A DNA stretch of 64,000 nt from Gillisia sp. Its GTDB lineage: Bacteria; Bacteroidota; Bacteroidia; Flavobacteriales; Flavobacteriaceae. The notes under the pieces are model-generated. The model was not told the origin of the DNA and made no database searches. It saw only the letters and a list, made by a program, of their open reading frames with translations. Where the stretch lies: NCBI GenBank assembly GCA_024635655.1, contig JAGXIL010000050.1, positions 58,664 to 122,663 on the forward strand, given 5' to 3'. Made by a program: the position numbers and the translations under genes. This document shows, in pieces, positions 1 through 9,159 of this stretch (position 1 is the stretch's first letter; the number at the start of each line of letters is the position of its first letter).

Positions 1-2
1 AG

Positions 3-1385
3 CCTTCTCTCTGGCAGGAACTGCGGAACGCCATTCGCGGCACTGAAGTCGATTACACAAAAATTGGCCTTCGCAGGGCAATATTTTTACTGGGAGTACC
101 TATGATCCTGGAGTTGGTCATGGAATCTACTTTTGCCGTGGTCGATATATATTTTGTGGGAAAACTGGGGGCCTCTGCGGTTGCCACTGTAGGCCTAACA
201 GAAACATATCTATTCCTGCTCTATTCCATAGCCATGGGATTGTCTTTGGCGGTAACTGCAATTATCGCCCGCAGGATTGGGGAGAAAAACAAAGGCGATG
301 CCGGAATTTCTGCCGTACAATCTGTTTTCCTGGCAATCCTTGCTGCTATACCTTTTGCCGTTGCCGGAATCTTTTATTCCAAAGAGTTACTTGCTTTGAT
401 GGGTGCAGATTCGTGGTCGATACAATATGGATATGTGTATACCCAGTGGATGCTGGGAGGAAACGCAGTCATCATGCTGCTGTTTGTGATCAACGCTATT
501 TTTCGCGGCGCCGGGGATGCTGCAATTGCCATGTGGATACTTTTTCTTTCAAACGGGATCAATATTATTCTGGACCCTTTATTGATCTTTGGCTGGGGAC
601 CCATTCCTGCTATGGGAATTGAAGGTGCTGCAATTGCAACCAATTTTGGCAGGGGGGTGGGGGTACTGGTTCAGCTTTATGTTTTGGTGAGGGGTGGCCG
701 GCATATCAAGATCCTGTTTTCACATATCAGGTGGCATACTGCAGATATGAAGAACATTTTCCACACCTCCCTTGGTGGGGTGGGGCAAATGATCATCGCC
801 ATGACCTCGTGGATCTTCCTGATGCGTATTCTGGCTTATGTAGGCAGTGAAGCTGTGGCTGGAGCTACCATTGCCCTGCGTCTCATGATGTTCACCATGA
901 TGCCGGCGTTTGGACTGGCAAATGCCGCGGCTACATTAGTGGGGCAGAACCTTGGAGCTAAAGATCCCGAACGCGCAGAAATGGCAGTTTGGAAGATCGG
1001 AATTTATACGATGATCTTTCTGGTGTTCGTTTCCTTTATCTACTTTTTCTACAATGAACCCCTTATGCAAATCTTTACTGAAAATCCTGCGGTAATTGCC
1101 ATTGGTGGAGAATGGCTGAAGATCATCTCTTATTCGTATTTTGTTTATGGCTGGTGGATGGTCTCTACGCAGGCTTTTAATGGCGCCGGAGACACCTATA
1201 CGCCCACTCGTATCAACTTTGTATTTTTCTGGCTCCTCCAGATCCCCCTGGCTTACGTGCTTGCGATAGAAATGGATTGGGATCATTCCGGGGTATTCTG
1301 GGCTGTCTTTGCTTCTGAAACTCTTGCCGGCCTATATACCTTGTGGTTGTTTAGCAGAGGAAAATGGAAAAAAACCCAGGTTTAA
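3..1385 (+). CDS. MATE family multidrug/cation efflux transporter (5' end outside window)
   Basis: Inner-membrane exporter of the MATE/MOP superfamily, which expels cationic drugs or metabolites in exchange for Na+ or H+. The frame is open to the left edge: residues PSLWQELRNAIRG precede the first in-window Met at 102, so that Met is internal and the true start lies upstream. About 460 residues are visible, close to the family size, with some eleven hydrophobic segments and MATE signatures (MESTFAVVDIYFVGKLG near the start, then GAGDAAIAMW and a matching FNGAGDTYTPTRINF in the second half, reflecting the internal two-fold repeat). The substrate cannot be read from the sequence. Confidence 0.93.
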   Translation, partial: PSLWQELRNAIRGTEVDYTKIGLRRAIFLLGVPMILELVMESTFAVVDIYFVGKLGASAVATVGLTETYLFLLYSIAMGLSLAVTAIIARRIGEKNKGDAGISAVQSVFLAILAAIPFAVAGIFYSKELLALMGADSWSIQYGYVYTQWMLGGNAVIMLLFVINAIFRGAGDAAIAMWILFLSNGINIILDPLLIFGWGPIPAMGIEGAAIATNFGRGVGVLVQLYVLVRGGRHIKILFSHIRWHTADMKNIFHTSLGGVGQMIIAMTSWIFLMRILAYVGSEAVAGATIALRLMMFTMMPAFGLANAAATLVGQNLGAKDPERAEMAVWKIGIYTMIFLVFVSFIYFFYNEPLMQIFTENPAVIAIGGEWLKIISYSYFVYGWWMVSTQAFNGAGDTYTPTRINFVFFWLLQIPLAYVLAIEMDWDHSGVFWAVFASETLAGLYTLWLFSRGKWKKTQV

Positions 1386-1902
1386 ATTTGCATATAAAGT
1401 GAGCATGTAAAAAAAACGTATAGGCCGGGTTTTCAGTCAACTTCATCATCTTCTGTAATGAGCATTAAGACAAGAAAAAACCCCAAGGCTATAATTGGGG
1501 GGAGCCTTAGGGGTTTCGTTGGGGTACTGGGGTACAATATTTGTAATATGCGGTGAGCATTTCTTTGGCAAACCTAATCCCAATTCGATTAATCCGCAAG
1601 CCACATAATTATTTATAATATCTATCGTTTCTGGATGAGAATCCTGCCTTATCACCGTGCGGCTGCTTTAGATCTCATTTTAAACTTTTTAGGAAAATTT
1701 TGAAGAACCATCTGAAAAGTAATATAACCCACACCCCTACAAAAACAATTAAAAATGATATTAAAATTTGAGTGAGCACTTTAATTATAAAAGGCTATAA
1801 AACAAAAATTGAATTATGATTAGATAAAAATGTCAAATGGTGACCTGGATCCAATGACATTTATTAGACAATTGTATACTAAAAACAAAACTGCGGAAAA
1901 AT
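1386..1902. other. Intergenic region, no convincing gene
   Basis: About 500 bases between the MATE gene and the convergent gamma-glutamylcyclotransferase-like gene. It contains one hairpin (1478-1516, listed separately). A 69-codon minus-strand frame (1446-1655) overlaps that hairpin, resembles no family I recognise and is not called. Confidence 0.5.
1478..1516. terminator. Hairpin, possible terminator of the MATE gene
   Basis: AAACCCCAAGGCT (1478-1490) pairs with AGCCTTAGGGGTTT (1503-1516), with one bulged base and a 12-base loop. It lacks a long T tract, so termination is plausible but not certain. Confidence 0.45.
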
Positions 1903-2535
1903 TTACCTCCTTATCAAATGCCGTAGATCCTGCTTCAAAATATTTCCTTTAATACCTTTTTTAGAAGAAAGGTAATTTAGAATCTGATCTTCTTTAAGCT
2001 GATAAGTTTCCCTGAGGCCCAAAATGATCTTTTTTAGGTAATGTTCATTGGGGGCATTGATCTCTGTCTCCAAAAAATCAATATTGGTAAAGGTGAAGAT
2101 GGGTAAGCCTTCCTCATGGCCTAAATGCAGGATCTTTCCATACCACGTTTCCGGTTTGGTAATGAGAAATCCGGATTTTACGGCTAAAGTAAGATCAGGT
2201 TCCAGATTTCCTTTAAATCGTATTTCCTGTTTTACCAATTCTGAAAATTGATCAGTGGCAATGAGATACATTTTGCCCAGGGTTATGCTGTTCTCATCCG
2301 GCCGGATAAAGGCTGCGCCACCTCCGCTCCAGGTTTTGGAACGTTTGGCAAAATACAATTCTGCTTTGATCTCTATAGGTTTTGTTGCTGCAGGTGATGT
2401 TTTATTTGTGCAACCGGTGTAAGTTCTAAATGATCCTTCAGGTCTTCCGCCGGAGATATAGCAGGTAAACCTTTCTTCCTGTAAATTTGAGCCGTAGCAG
2501 GCATACCATACGTGTCCAAAATTTTCTTTGTTCAA
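1903..2535 (-). CDS. Gamma-glutamylcyclotransferase-like (GGCT/AIG2 fold) protein
   Basis: The N-terminus reads HVWYACYGSNLQEERF, where YGSNL is the substrate-loop signature of the GGCT/AIG2-like fold; later parts (GGGAAFIRPDENS, GKMYLIATDQF) fit a GGCT-like beta-barrel core. Length is about 210 residues. No ATG lies before the YGSNL motif; TTG codons at 2562 and 2535 are available and I prefer 2535, which places Met-Asn-Lys ten residues before the motif. Substrate unknown: members act on gamma-glutamyl amino acids or related amides. Monocistronic by position. Confidence 0.7.
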   Translation of the reverse strand: MNKENFGHVWYACYGSNLQEERFTCYISGGRPEGSFRTYTGCTNKTSPAATKPIEIKAELYFAKRSKTWSGGGAAFIRPDENSITLGKMYLIATDQFSELVKQEIRFKGNLEPDLTLAVKSGFLITKPETWYGKILHLGHEEGLPIFTFTNIDFLETEINAPNEHYLKKIILGLRETYQLKEDQILNYLSSKKGIKGNILKQDLRHLIRR

Positions 2536-2638
2536 AGTGTTTTTTTTTATTAATATAAACAAAGAAAATTAAGGTACTTCAAGATATTATTTATAATTCA
2601 GGAAATGAATAGGTAGACTTAATTCTGCTTAATCCAAA

Positions 2639-3181
2639 CTATTGCATACCGTCTACTTTCAGGTGACTCACCAATTTAATATGTGCCAGATGGTGATTCC
2701 CGTGCCAACTATAATGCCCGGTAAGTTCAGATATAGTCATTTTCCTATCGCCATTCGGGTGGATCAGCTTTCGCTGCCATTGGTCTGCAGTAAGGCTGGA
2801 AAGCAAAGTGGCCCATCGGTTGTGAATGCCCTCCAAAATTTTAATTGCCGGCGCCACGGAAAATTGTTTAGAATCGGGAAGTTCTGCCCAACGGTCTTCC
2901 AGGTAAGGTCTTATTATTGGGCTTTCTTCAGTCAAAGCCAGTTTTAAACGAATGAATCCGTTCATATGACTGTCAGAACAATGATTTATTACTTGTCTTA
3001 TGGTCCACCCATCCGGTCGGTATGGAGTATAAAGTTGCTTTTCGCTTAGACCATCCACCTCCAGGCGGAGTCGTGTCGGGAAGGAGCTGATCTGTTCAAT
3101 ATAACCGTTGAGAATATTTTTCGTGAAGGTTGTTGGTTTTAGGAATTTTCCTATAGGATATTTAAGGTCTTCTGCATTCAT
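2639..3181 (-). CDS. YfiT-like DinB-superfamily protein, putative metal-dependent bacillithiol transferase
   Basis: 180 residues beginning MNAEDLKYPIGKF, typical of the YfiT branch of the DinB four-helix bundle. The three metal-binding histidines of the fold are present: His67 (INHCSDSHMN), His160 and His164 (SWHGNHHLAH). The Bacillus homologue is a Zn/Ni-binding protein and family members are proposed thiol S-transferases using bacillithiol. Substrate here is unknown. Cytoplasmic, no signal peptide. The ATG at 3181 matches the usual family N-terminus. Confidence 0.85.
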   Translation of the reverse strand: MNAEDLKYPIGKFLKPTTFTKNILNGYIEQISSFPTRLRLEVDGLSEKQLYTPYRPDGWTIRQVINHCSDSHMNGFIRLKLALTEESPIIRPYLEDRWAELPDSKQFSVAPAIKILEGIHNRWATLLSSLTADQWQRKLIHPNGDRKMTISELTGHYSWHGNHHLAHIKLVSHLKVDGMQ

Positions 3182-3314
3182 TGGCCGGTAAAGAGTATTA
3201 TGGAAAATTATTTGATCAGAGGTTAAACAGTAAATTTTGATTATGCCCGGGAATTTTCATTTCCGTATTTTATCATATTCTACTATAAGGGAATGATATA
3301 AAAAAATTTCTTTT

Positions 3315-3470
3315 TCATTCAACAAACCACAAAAAGTAGCCCAGTAGTCCCATCATGATGATACTGCCTATGACCGTAAGGCTTCTGAAAAGCAAAAAAT
3401 CCCAATTGATCTCGTTGATATAATCTTTAACGGAAGGTGTCTTTTCCATATCTTTTTGCCGGATTTCCAT
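3315..3470 (-). CDS. Small single-pass membrane protein, paralogue 1 of 3
   Basis: 51 codons: a charged N-terminus (MEIRQKDMEKTPSVKDY), a motif INEINWDFLLF, then one hydrophobic segment (VIGSIIMMGLLGYFLWF) ending in Glu. It aligns without gaps over its last ~35 residues with the small genes at 3817-3969 and 8519-8677: Y-[IM]-x-x-IN-[WS]-[DE]-x-L, then V-[IL]-GS opening the membrane helix. No known family recognised. N-terminus probably cytoplasmic. Conservation across three copies is the evidence that this short frame is real. Confidence 0.72.
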   Translation of the reverse strand: MEIRQKDMEKTPSVKDYINEINWDFLLFRSLTVIGSIIMMGLLGYFLWFVE

Positions 3471-3816
3471 AATTCACAATTTAGAGGTGGATTATGTTAA
3501 CGCAATAGTGATTCCAAAATTTTAATCTAAATATGTATTAGGATGATGAATTTACTGTTAATTCTTAAGGAAACATTAATCAGTTATAACTTACGGTATT
3601 ATTATTTCCTGCTTCTTCCTGATAACCAGCGTAAATAGCTGCTTTTTGCAACTGATCATATATTAGAAAAATACATATATTTTTGTGGACAATTTAACAC
3701 CCGCCGCATATTCTCCACGGGCGAGTTTGGTGGGAATCATGTGATTTTCTACAGATTAGGGTTAAAATTGATGATCAATCCGGAAAATATAGAATAATTT
3801 TAGCTCATAGAGTTGT
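3471..3816. other. Intergenic region between two small membrane-protein genes
   Basis: AT-rich, no frame of note on either strand. It should contain the promoter of the minus-strand small gene ending at 3315, but I see no clear TAnnTTTG on that strand. A plus-strand TATTTTTG lies near 3677 with no obvious gene behind it. Confidence 0.4.
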
Positions 3817-3969
3817 TCATGAAAACAACCATAAATATATTACAACTACAATAAGTATTAAACTTCCCAGAACCAATTGGCCTTTTAAAAATAACCAGTC
3901 CCAATTGATCTGTGACATGTAGCTTTTCGAATAATCCTTTTCTCCTTTTGAATTTGCTTTTGCTTTCAT
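3817..3969 (-). CDS. Small single-pass membrane protein, paralogue 2 of 3
   Basis: 50 codons: MKAKANSKGEKDYSKSY, then MSQINWDWLFLKG, then a hydrophobic segment (LVLGSLILIVVVIYLWLF) at the C-terminus. It shares the INWD motif, the spacing to the GS pair and the overall plan with the genes at 3315-3470 and 8519-8677. Function unknown; the size and tail-type helix would suit a small regulatory subunit or stress peptide, but that is inference. Confidence 0.72.
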   Translation of the reverse strand: MKAKANSKGEKDYSKSYMSQINWDWLFLKGQLVLGSLILIVVVIYLWLFS

Positions 3970-4376
3970 GGCCAGTGATCTAAAGTGTGTCTAAACCAGT
4001 AGGGAAGGTCTATTTAATAAGACGAAAAAAATCGGTAAATGTTTCAGTTTTGTAATATTTTAACAGCAGCCAAAATGGAGCACCTCCGGTTGAAATTATA
4101 ACAATAGACCTATATCGAATTAGTAAATTAATTCTCCTGTTCTGGATTTAGAAAAAAGCGGCAAATGGAGTGATAGCCGCACCAGGAATTCCGGAATACA
4201 GTCCTGAAATATTTCATCTAAATGGGCTATGGTATCTGTGGAAAATGTTTGTGCAGATACAGGTAAACTTTTCAATGCAAAAAGCAGGAGCAGAAAGACA
4301 GCTCTACAATCCTTTCAGTTTCTTTAAATTTGTGTTCCCAAAAAGCATTTTGCAAAAAAAGTTGAAAAATATATAC
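3970..4376. other. Intergenic region upstream of the PLP decarboxylase
   Basis: Divergent control region. An open frame in phase with the decarboxylase begins at 4170, but those residues are unlike the family and are most likely untranslated leader. A -7 type motif at 4325-4332 supports a start at 4377. Confidence 0.5.
4325..4332 (+). promoter_or_regulatory. Bacteroidetes -7 promoter motif (TAAATTTG)
   Basis: Matches TAnnTTTG and lies 45 bases before the ATG at 4377. No convincing -33 TTG was found. Confidence 0.45.
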
Positions 4377-5831
4377 ATGAATAACAGCATAAAGTCCCGC
4401 ATCCTTCGCCTTCAGGAAAGGTCTGCCACCCTCGATCCTTCCCAGGAGCAGCGCGATGATCTACTGAAGGATTTACAGGGATATACTAATAAATTTTTGA
4501 ACAATATTGACAACGGGAAATACTATAATTCAGAAAAAGCCAACAAAAATGCCTTTTCTATAGGTACGAAGCCAAAGCTGTTGAAGGAGATCCTGAAGAT
4601 CTATGCTAATGAAGTAGCTTCCAAAGGGATCAAAGCGGCATCTGCAGGACACCTTGGCTATATTCCCGGTGGCGGAATCTACAGCTCTGCCCTGGCCGAT
4701 TACCTGGCTGATATTACCAATGAATATGCGGGAATCTCATTTGCATCTCCGGGGGCTGTGGCCATGGAGCAGGAATTGCTTGATTGGATGAAGGGCCTTT
4801 TCGGGTTTCCGGAATCTGCAGTGGGGAATTTAACCTCAGGGGGTTCAATAGCGAACCAAATCGCCCTGACTGCAGCCCGTGACCGCCACGGGATCAAAGG
4901 GGCAAAGATAGAGCAGAGTGTGGTTTATTTGAGTCCGCAGCTCCATCATTGCAACCATAAGGCACTCCGCATCATTGGCCTGGAAGATGTTATCCTGAGA
5001 GAGCTGAAACTGGACTCCCATTCCAGAATCATAGCCGGGGATCTGGCCGGACAGATCCAAAAAGATAAAGAGGCAGGATTAAACCCGTTCCTTGTGATCG
5101 CTTCTGCAGGGACAACAGATACCGGCGCGGTAGATCCGTTAAAAGATCTTGGGGAAATTGCCGAGGAGCACAACCTCTGGTATCATGTGGATGCCGCTTA
5201 TGGAGGGTTCTTTATTCTTAGCCAGGAGCGGAAAAAGCTTTTTAATGGTATTGAACTGGCAGATTCCCTCGCTGTAGATCCGCATAAATCTTTGTTTTTA
5301 CCCTTTGGGCTTGGGGCAATCCTGGTAAAGGATAAAGAAGCGGTCTTTCATTCGCATCATCACCTGGCCAATTATATGCAGGATACATTTGACGATAATT
5401 TTGCTATAGACCCCGCAGATGTCTCTCCCGAGCTTACCAAACATTTCAGGGCACTCCGCCTCTGGTTGCCATTACAGTTGCACGGGATAGAACCATTTGT
5501 CGCATGCCTGGAGGAAAAACTTTTACTTACACAATATTTCCGTAACCGGCTTCAGGAAATCGGCTTTGCCCTGGGACCGGTGCCCGATCTTACGGTGAGT
5601 TATTTTTGGTGGCCTGTTGCAAATGGCGATGAAAATGCCTTCAATAAAAAATTATTGAAAGAGATCCATCAGAAGGGGGAAATATTTCTAAGTTCCACCA
5701 CAATTAATGGCAAGTTTGTTATAAGATTAGCTGTTCTGTCCTTCAGGACAAAATTGGAAACTATTGATAAAGCAGTTTCGGTTATTGACAAGGCAAGGAA
5801 AAAGGTTCAGGATTCCACAATAAGATCTTAA
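4377..5831 (+). CDS. Group II PLP-dependent decarboxylase (aromatic-L-amino-acid/glutamate decarboxylase family)
   Basis: 484 residues. Fold-type I PLP enzyme that removes the alpha-carboxyl from an amino acid. Visible landmarks: the N-terminal substrate region with GHLGYIPGGGIYSSALADY, TSGGSIANQIAL (phosphate-binding), HVDAAYGGF with Asp272 for the pyridine nitrogen, and DPHKSLFLPFGLG with Lys304 as the Schiff-base lysine. Substrate (aromatic amino acid, glutamate, 2,4-diaminobutyrate or other) is not decidable by eye. Start chosen at 4377 because the upstream in-frame stretch is not family-like. Followed by a hairpin terminator at 5868. Confidence 0.9.
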   Translation: MNNSIKSRILRLQERSATLDPSQEQRDDLLKDLQGYTNKFLNNIDNGKYYNSEKANKNAFSIGTKPKLLKEILKIYANEVASKGIKAASAGHLGYIPGGGIYSSALADYLADITNEYAGISFASPGAVAMEQELLDWMKGLFGFPESAVGNLTSGGSIANQIALTAARDRHGIKGAKIEQSVVYLSPQLHHCNHKALRIIGLEDVILRELKLDSHSRIIAGDLAGQIQKDKEAGLNPFLVIASAGTTDTGAVDPLKDLGEIAEEHNLWYHVDAAYGGFFILSQERKKLFNGIELADSLAVDPHKSLFLPFGLGAILVKDKEAVFHSHHHLANYMQDTFDDNFAIDPADVSPELTKHFRALRLWLPLQLHGIEPFVACLEEKLLLTQYFRNRLQEIGFALGPVPDLTVSYFWWPVANGDENAFNKKLLKEIHQKGEIFLSSTTINGKFVIRLAVLSFRTKLETIDKAVSVIDKARKKVQDSTIRS

Positions 5832-5867
5832 GCCTTACAAAGTAATAATGTAGAAAGAACAAATTGG

Positions 5868-5905
5868 AAGGAACCTGACCTAGTTTCGTGGTTCCTTATT
5901 TATTG
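5868..5905. terminator. Hairpin terminator between convergent genes
   Basis: AAGGAACC (5868-5875) pairs with GGTTCCTT (5890-5897) followed by an AT-rich tail; it lies between the decarboxylase and the convergent GNAT gene and can serve both. Confidence 0.6.
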
Positions 5906-6001
5906 GCTGTAAGTTTAAATGTAGCAAAGGGAAAATATGATTGAACGATTTAAAATTATATTTATGAGGAATATCAAAACAATTCTAACTGTTCCAGTTC
6001 G

Positions 6002-6592
6002 CTACATCTTCTGCACCAGATTGGCTTTAACTTGCTTCCATTCCGTTCTTAAAATACCGTAGATAAGTGTATTTCTTCTGTACCCGTCGGGCAGGAGCGT
6101 ATGGCTTCTTAATTCCCCTTCCAGTTTTCCCCCTATGCCTGAAATGGCTTTTTTAGAGGTCTCATTCCGGGAATCAATGTAGAATTCTACTCTTTCAAAA
6201 TTTAAAGTTTCAAAGATGTATCGAAGCAGTAAGAATTTGCAATGCCGGTTAAGGCCTGTACCCCGGAATTCTGAACCCAACCAGGTCCAGCCTATCTGCA
6301 ACCGAAGATCCCTATTCGAGATTGCCCCCATACTTGTACTGCCGGCATATTTTTTCATTAGCTTGTCATAAATGGCAAAAGCATATCTGTTTTCAGCAGC
6401 TCTTTGAGTGTTGGCTTCAAAAAAATATGCTGTTAATTTCTCATGAGATCCAAAAGGGGACGGAGAATATTTTAACAGATCAGGCTCCTTAAGCGCAATT
6501 GGCAGTAGCAGATCAAAATGTTTTTCCTCCAGCGGTTCCAGCCGGGTACGCAGATCTTCGAGGATGAGGTTTTGCGAAAAATTAAAGTTCAT
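6002..6592 (-). CDS. GNAT family N-acetyltransferase (RimJ/RimL-like)
   Basis: 196 residues. The acetyl-CoA site is visible as the central strand QIGWTWLGSEFRGTGLN followed by a helix HCKFLLLRYIFE, and the C-terminal part has NFERVEFYIDSRNETSKKAI and GKLEGELR, the standard RimL-type tail. Such enzymes acetylate protein N-termini, amino groups of small molecules or antibiotics. Substrate unknown. ATG at 6592 precedes a typical strand (LRTRLEPLEEKHFDLLL). Confidence 0.88.
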   Translation of the reverse strand: MNFNFSQNLILEDLRTRLEPLEEKHFDLLLPIALKEPDLLKYSPSPFGSHEKLTAYFFEANTQRAAENRYAFAIYDKLMKKYAGSTSMGAISNRDLRLQIGWTWLGSEFRGTGLNRHCKFLLLRYIFETLNFERVEFYIDSRNETSKKAISGIGGKLEGELRSHTLLPDGYRRNTLIYGILRTEWKQVKANLVQKM

Positions 6593-6806
6593 GGGTTTGA
6601 AATAATCAGTTGAAGTACAGTTAAAGATATTTATTTAGGAAAGATTAGTACAGGATACAATTATTAAATAATAATCAAATTAAACCGGCTAAAATATGCA
6701 AAAGTGGCTTGGATTAAATATTGTTACCTAAAAAAAATGCTTCAGGAATGTTATTCATTTGCTCTTTATTTCTAATTTGCTGCTACTTACACCAAGCAAA
6801 ATATTT

Positions 6807-8348
6807 ATGAGATCTATATTCCTGATTGCCTTAATATTTTTCTTTAACGGATCATTTGCCCAGCAGCAAAATTCTGAAAAACGGGAAGTGGCCAAACCGG
6901 CTGAAATTAACTTTGATCCTTCAGCCTTTGATGCGTATGTGCAACAGGCTGTTGAAGAATGGGATGCACCGGGGCTGGCCATCGTTGTGATCAGGGAAGA
7001 TTCTATTGTGTTTGAGAAAGGATATGGGTTGCGGGAAGTGGGGAAAAATGAACCGGTAGATCCTGAAACATTGTTTGCCATAGCTTCTACCACCAAAGCA
7101 TTTACGGCCGCAGCTTTGGGAATGCTTGTGGATGAGGGGAAACTGAAATGGGACGATCCCGTGGTAAAGCATTACCCGGAATTTAAACTCCGGGACCAGC
7201 AGCTTAGCAACCAGATCACAATTCGCGATTTGCTCACCCATCGCGCCGGACTTCCAAATACAGATTTTCTTTGGTATGACCCGCAGACTTCTACTGCAGA
7301 GATCCTGCAACGGCTGGAACATGTAGAGGCGGCTTATCCGCAGCGATCCGGTTTTATTTATCAGAACATTATGTACGCAGTAGCCGGGGAAATCATAGCC
7401 CTGGTGAGTGGGACATCCTGGGAGGAGTTTATACGCAAAAGAATTTTGGAACCGCTGAAGATGGAGCGAAGTTCTACCAGCAGGGCAGGGGTGGCGATGG
7501 ACGAAAATGTTGCAAGTCCTCACGATTATGTGGGGGAGACGTTGCAGCCTGTGCAGGGCTCTTTTGCCGATGCTATTGGCCCCGCAGGATCCATGTGGTC
7601 AAGTGTGGCAGAAATGTCCAGGTGGATGAGGTTCCTGCTTAGGGGTTGTGAAACAGAAACCGGGGAGAACCTGATAGAAAAAACAACCTGTGAAGAGCTC
7701 TTCAAGCCTCAGGTGGTCCTGTCCAGGAATTCATATCCTACCTCAAAAATAATTAAACCGAACTGGGAAACTTACGGATTGGGATGGTTTCAACAGGATT
7801 ATGAGGGTCGAAAAGTTGATTTTCACACCGGGAGTCTTTCAGGAATGGTAGCTCTTGCAGGAATGATAAGGGATGAAAAACTGGGGGTGGTAATACTATC
7901 AAACCGGGATCATGTTGAGATCAGGCATGCCCTGATGTATCGTGTATTTGACCTTTTTGACGGAAACCTTCCCAGAGACTGGAGCAGGGAATTAAAAGAA
8001 TTGTATGATGAGCTGTTAGTTGAACAAAAGAAATCCGGAGCAAAAAACGACCTGAAAATTAATGTTGAACGGGCTTCCAATACCCAACCCAGTCTTCCCC
8101 TTGAAAACTACGAAGGAATATATAAAGATGAACTCTACGGAACGGTGGAAGTATTAAAAACAGGAAAAAAACTGCGATTAAAATATGGAGGGCTTAGTGG
8201 AGAATTGGAGCACTGGCATTACAATACTTTCAGGCTTTCTAATGAAAGGCCGGAAAGCAACTATAGACCATTGGTCAACTTTGATCTCACTGCCTCGGGC
8301 AAGCCTAAGGGAGTAAGCATAGGAGGAAATACATTTGAGAAGGAATAG
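6807..8348 (+). CDS. Exported serine hydrolase of the class C beta-lactamase / PBP fold
   Basis: 513 residues with a signal peptide (MRSIFLIALIFFFNG, cleavage after FAQ). The beta-lactamase domain has S-T-T-K with nucleophile Ser94, a YQN motif in FIYQNIMYAVAGEI, and HTGSLSGM as the third box. The last ~100 residues form a separate beta-rich C-terminal domain of the sort often attached to such hydrolases (DUF3471-like). Likely periplasmic; substrates could be D-amino-acid peptides, esters or beta-lactams. The ATG at 6807 is chosen over in-phase codons upstream because it begins the signal peptide. Confidence 0.88.
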   Translation: MRSIFLIALIFFFNGSFAQQQNSEKREVAKPAEINFDPSAFDAYVQQAVEEWDAPGLAIVVIREDSIVFEKGYGLREVGKNEPVDPETLFAIASTTKAFTAAALGMLVDEGKLKWDDPVVKHYPEFKLRDQQLSNQITIRDLLTHRAGLPNTDFLWYDPQTSTAEILQRLEHVEAAYPQRSGFIYQNIMYAVAGEIIALVSGTSWEEFIRKRILEPLKMERSSTSRAGVAMDENVASPHDYVGETLQPVQGSFADAIGPAGSMWSSVAEMSRWMRFLLRGCETETGENLIEKTTCEELFKPQVVLSRNSYPTSKIIKPNWETYGLGWFQQDYEGRKVDFHTGSLSGMVALAGMIRDEKLGVVILSNRDHVEIRHALMYRVFDLFDGNLPRDWSRELKELYDELLVEQKKSGAKNDLKINVERASNTQPSLPLENYEGIYKDELYGTVEVLKTGKKLRLKYGGLSGELEHWHYNTFRLSNERPESNYRPLVNFDLTASGKPKGVSIGGNTFEKE

Positions 8349-8518
8349 GTGCGGTATTCCGGGACTCGATTTTCCGGTTCCTGTTCCGAGTTCTGATCTT
8401 AAAAAATCAAATTATCTGTGGCAACTTTTGAATCCTGAGGTGGAAAAATCTTCCATATTCTTTCAAACAAAATAAAGAGGAAGGTAACAATGATCTGAAG
8501 CTTTTAATCCTTCCCGGG

Positions 8519-8677
8519 TTAGACGAGAAAAAATAAACAAAAAACAACAAACCCTAAAAGCAGCAAACTTCCTAATATTACAAATCCTTTAAAAGCAAGC
8601 ATTTCTGAATTTATCTTCATGATATACTGGATTAATTGTTCCTTTTTATTATTCCTCTGTTTCTTCCCGGATTCCAT
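8519..8677 (-). CDS. Small single-pass membrane protein, paralogue 3 of 3
   Basis: 52 codons starting at the ATG at 8677 (MESGKKQRNNKKEQ); an in-phase ATG at 8689 is also possible. The core QYIMKINSEMLAFKG followed by a hydrophobic helix (VILGSLLLLGFVVFCLFF) repeats the pattern of the genes at 3315-3470 and 3817-3969, with Asn-Ser-Glu in place of Asn-Trp-Asp. Same strand and same position of the GS pair. Function unknown. Confidence 0.7.
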   Translation of the reverse strand: MESGKKQRNNKKEQLIQYIMKINSEMLAFKGFVILGSLLLLGFVVFCLFFLV

Positions 8678-9159
8678 AAATAGAGACATTTTTAACCAGG
8701 TTATGATTGGGCAAAACTGTAAGTACAAGTCTGATTCCAGTTTTTATTAACTTCATAATTTTTCTGAAGGTCTAAACGAAAAAAAATAAATTTTTCAGGT
8801 TTTTATTAAATATTTATAAAGACCTTCTCCCTGATTATTAAGGATTACATGTTTTTTATTACAATGAATAATGATTCTTCAGCAGTTGTATATTTTTTTG
8901 AATAAAATTATTTGCCAAAAAGCAATTGTAATAAACTGGACCTGTTTTTCCACACTGGGTAGAAAGGTTCCCCATTTTTAATTTTTATGAATTGGCAGGA
9001 ACACAGGAAATGATTTAAAATCCGGGGATAAATAGTAAACACCATCCAACAAAAAATAATTAGAATTTATTTTGAAACAACAGCAGCCGGGCCACACATG
9101 GCTTCTGCTGGCCTTTTATTTCATTTAGAATTACTTCCGGAGTAAAACTTTCCGGAAGT
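8678..9159. other. Intergenic region with two hairpins near its right end
   Basis: AT-rich, no gene seen. Near 9074-9112 CAGCAG pairs with CTGCTG around a GC-rich loop, and ACTTCCGG (9133-9140) pairs with CCGGAAGT (9152-9159) directly behind the stop of the minus-strand S41 gene, where it may act as its terminator. Confidence 0.45.

Noticed and set aside
936..1286. 116-codon minus-strand frame inside the MATE gene, and many similar frames inside other genes
   Set aside because: Antisense shadows of well-supported genes with no family resemblance.
1446..1655. 69-codon minus-strand frame after the MATE gene
   Set aside because: It overlaps a terminator-like hairpin and resembles no protein family.
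4170..4376. N-terminal extension of the PLP decarboxylase
   Set aside because: Residues are unlike the family and a -7 promoter motif lies inside the stretch.
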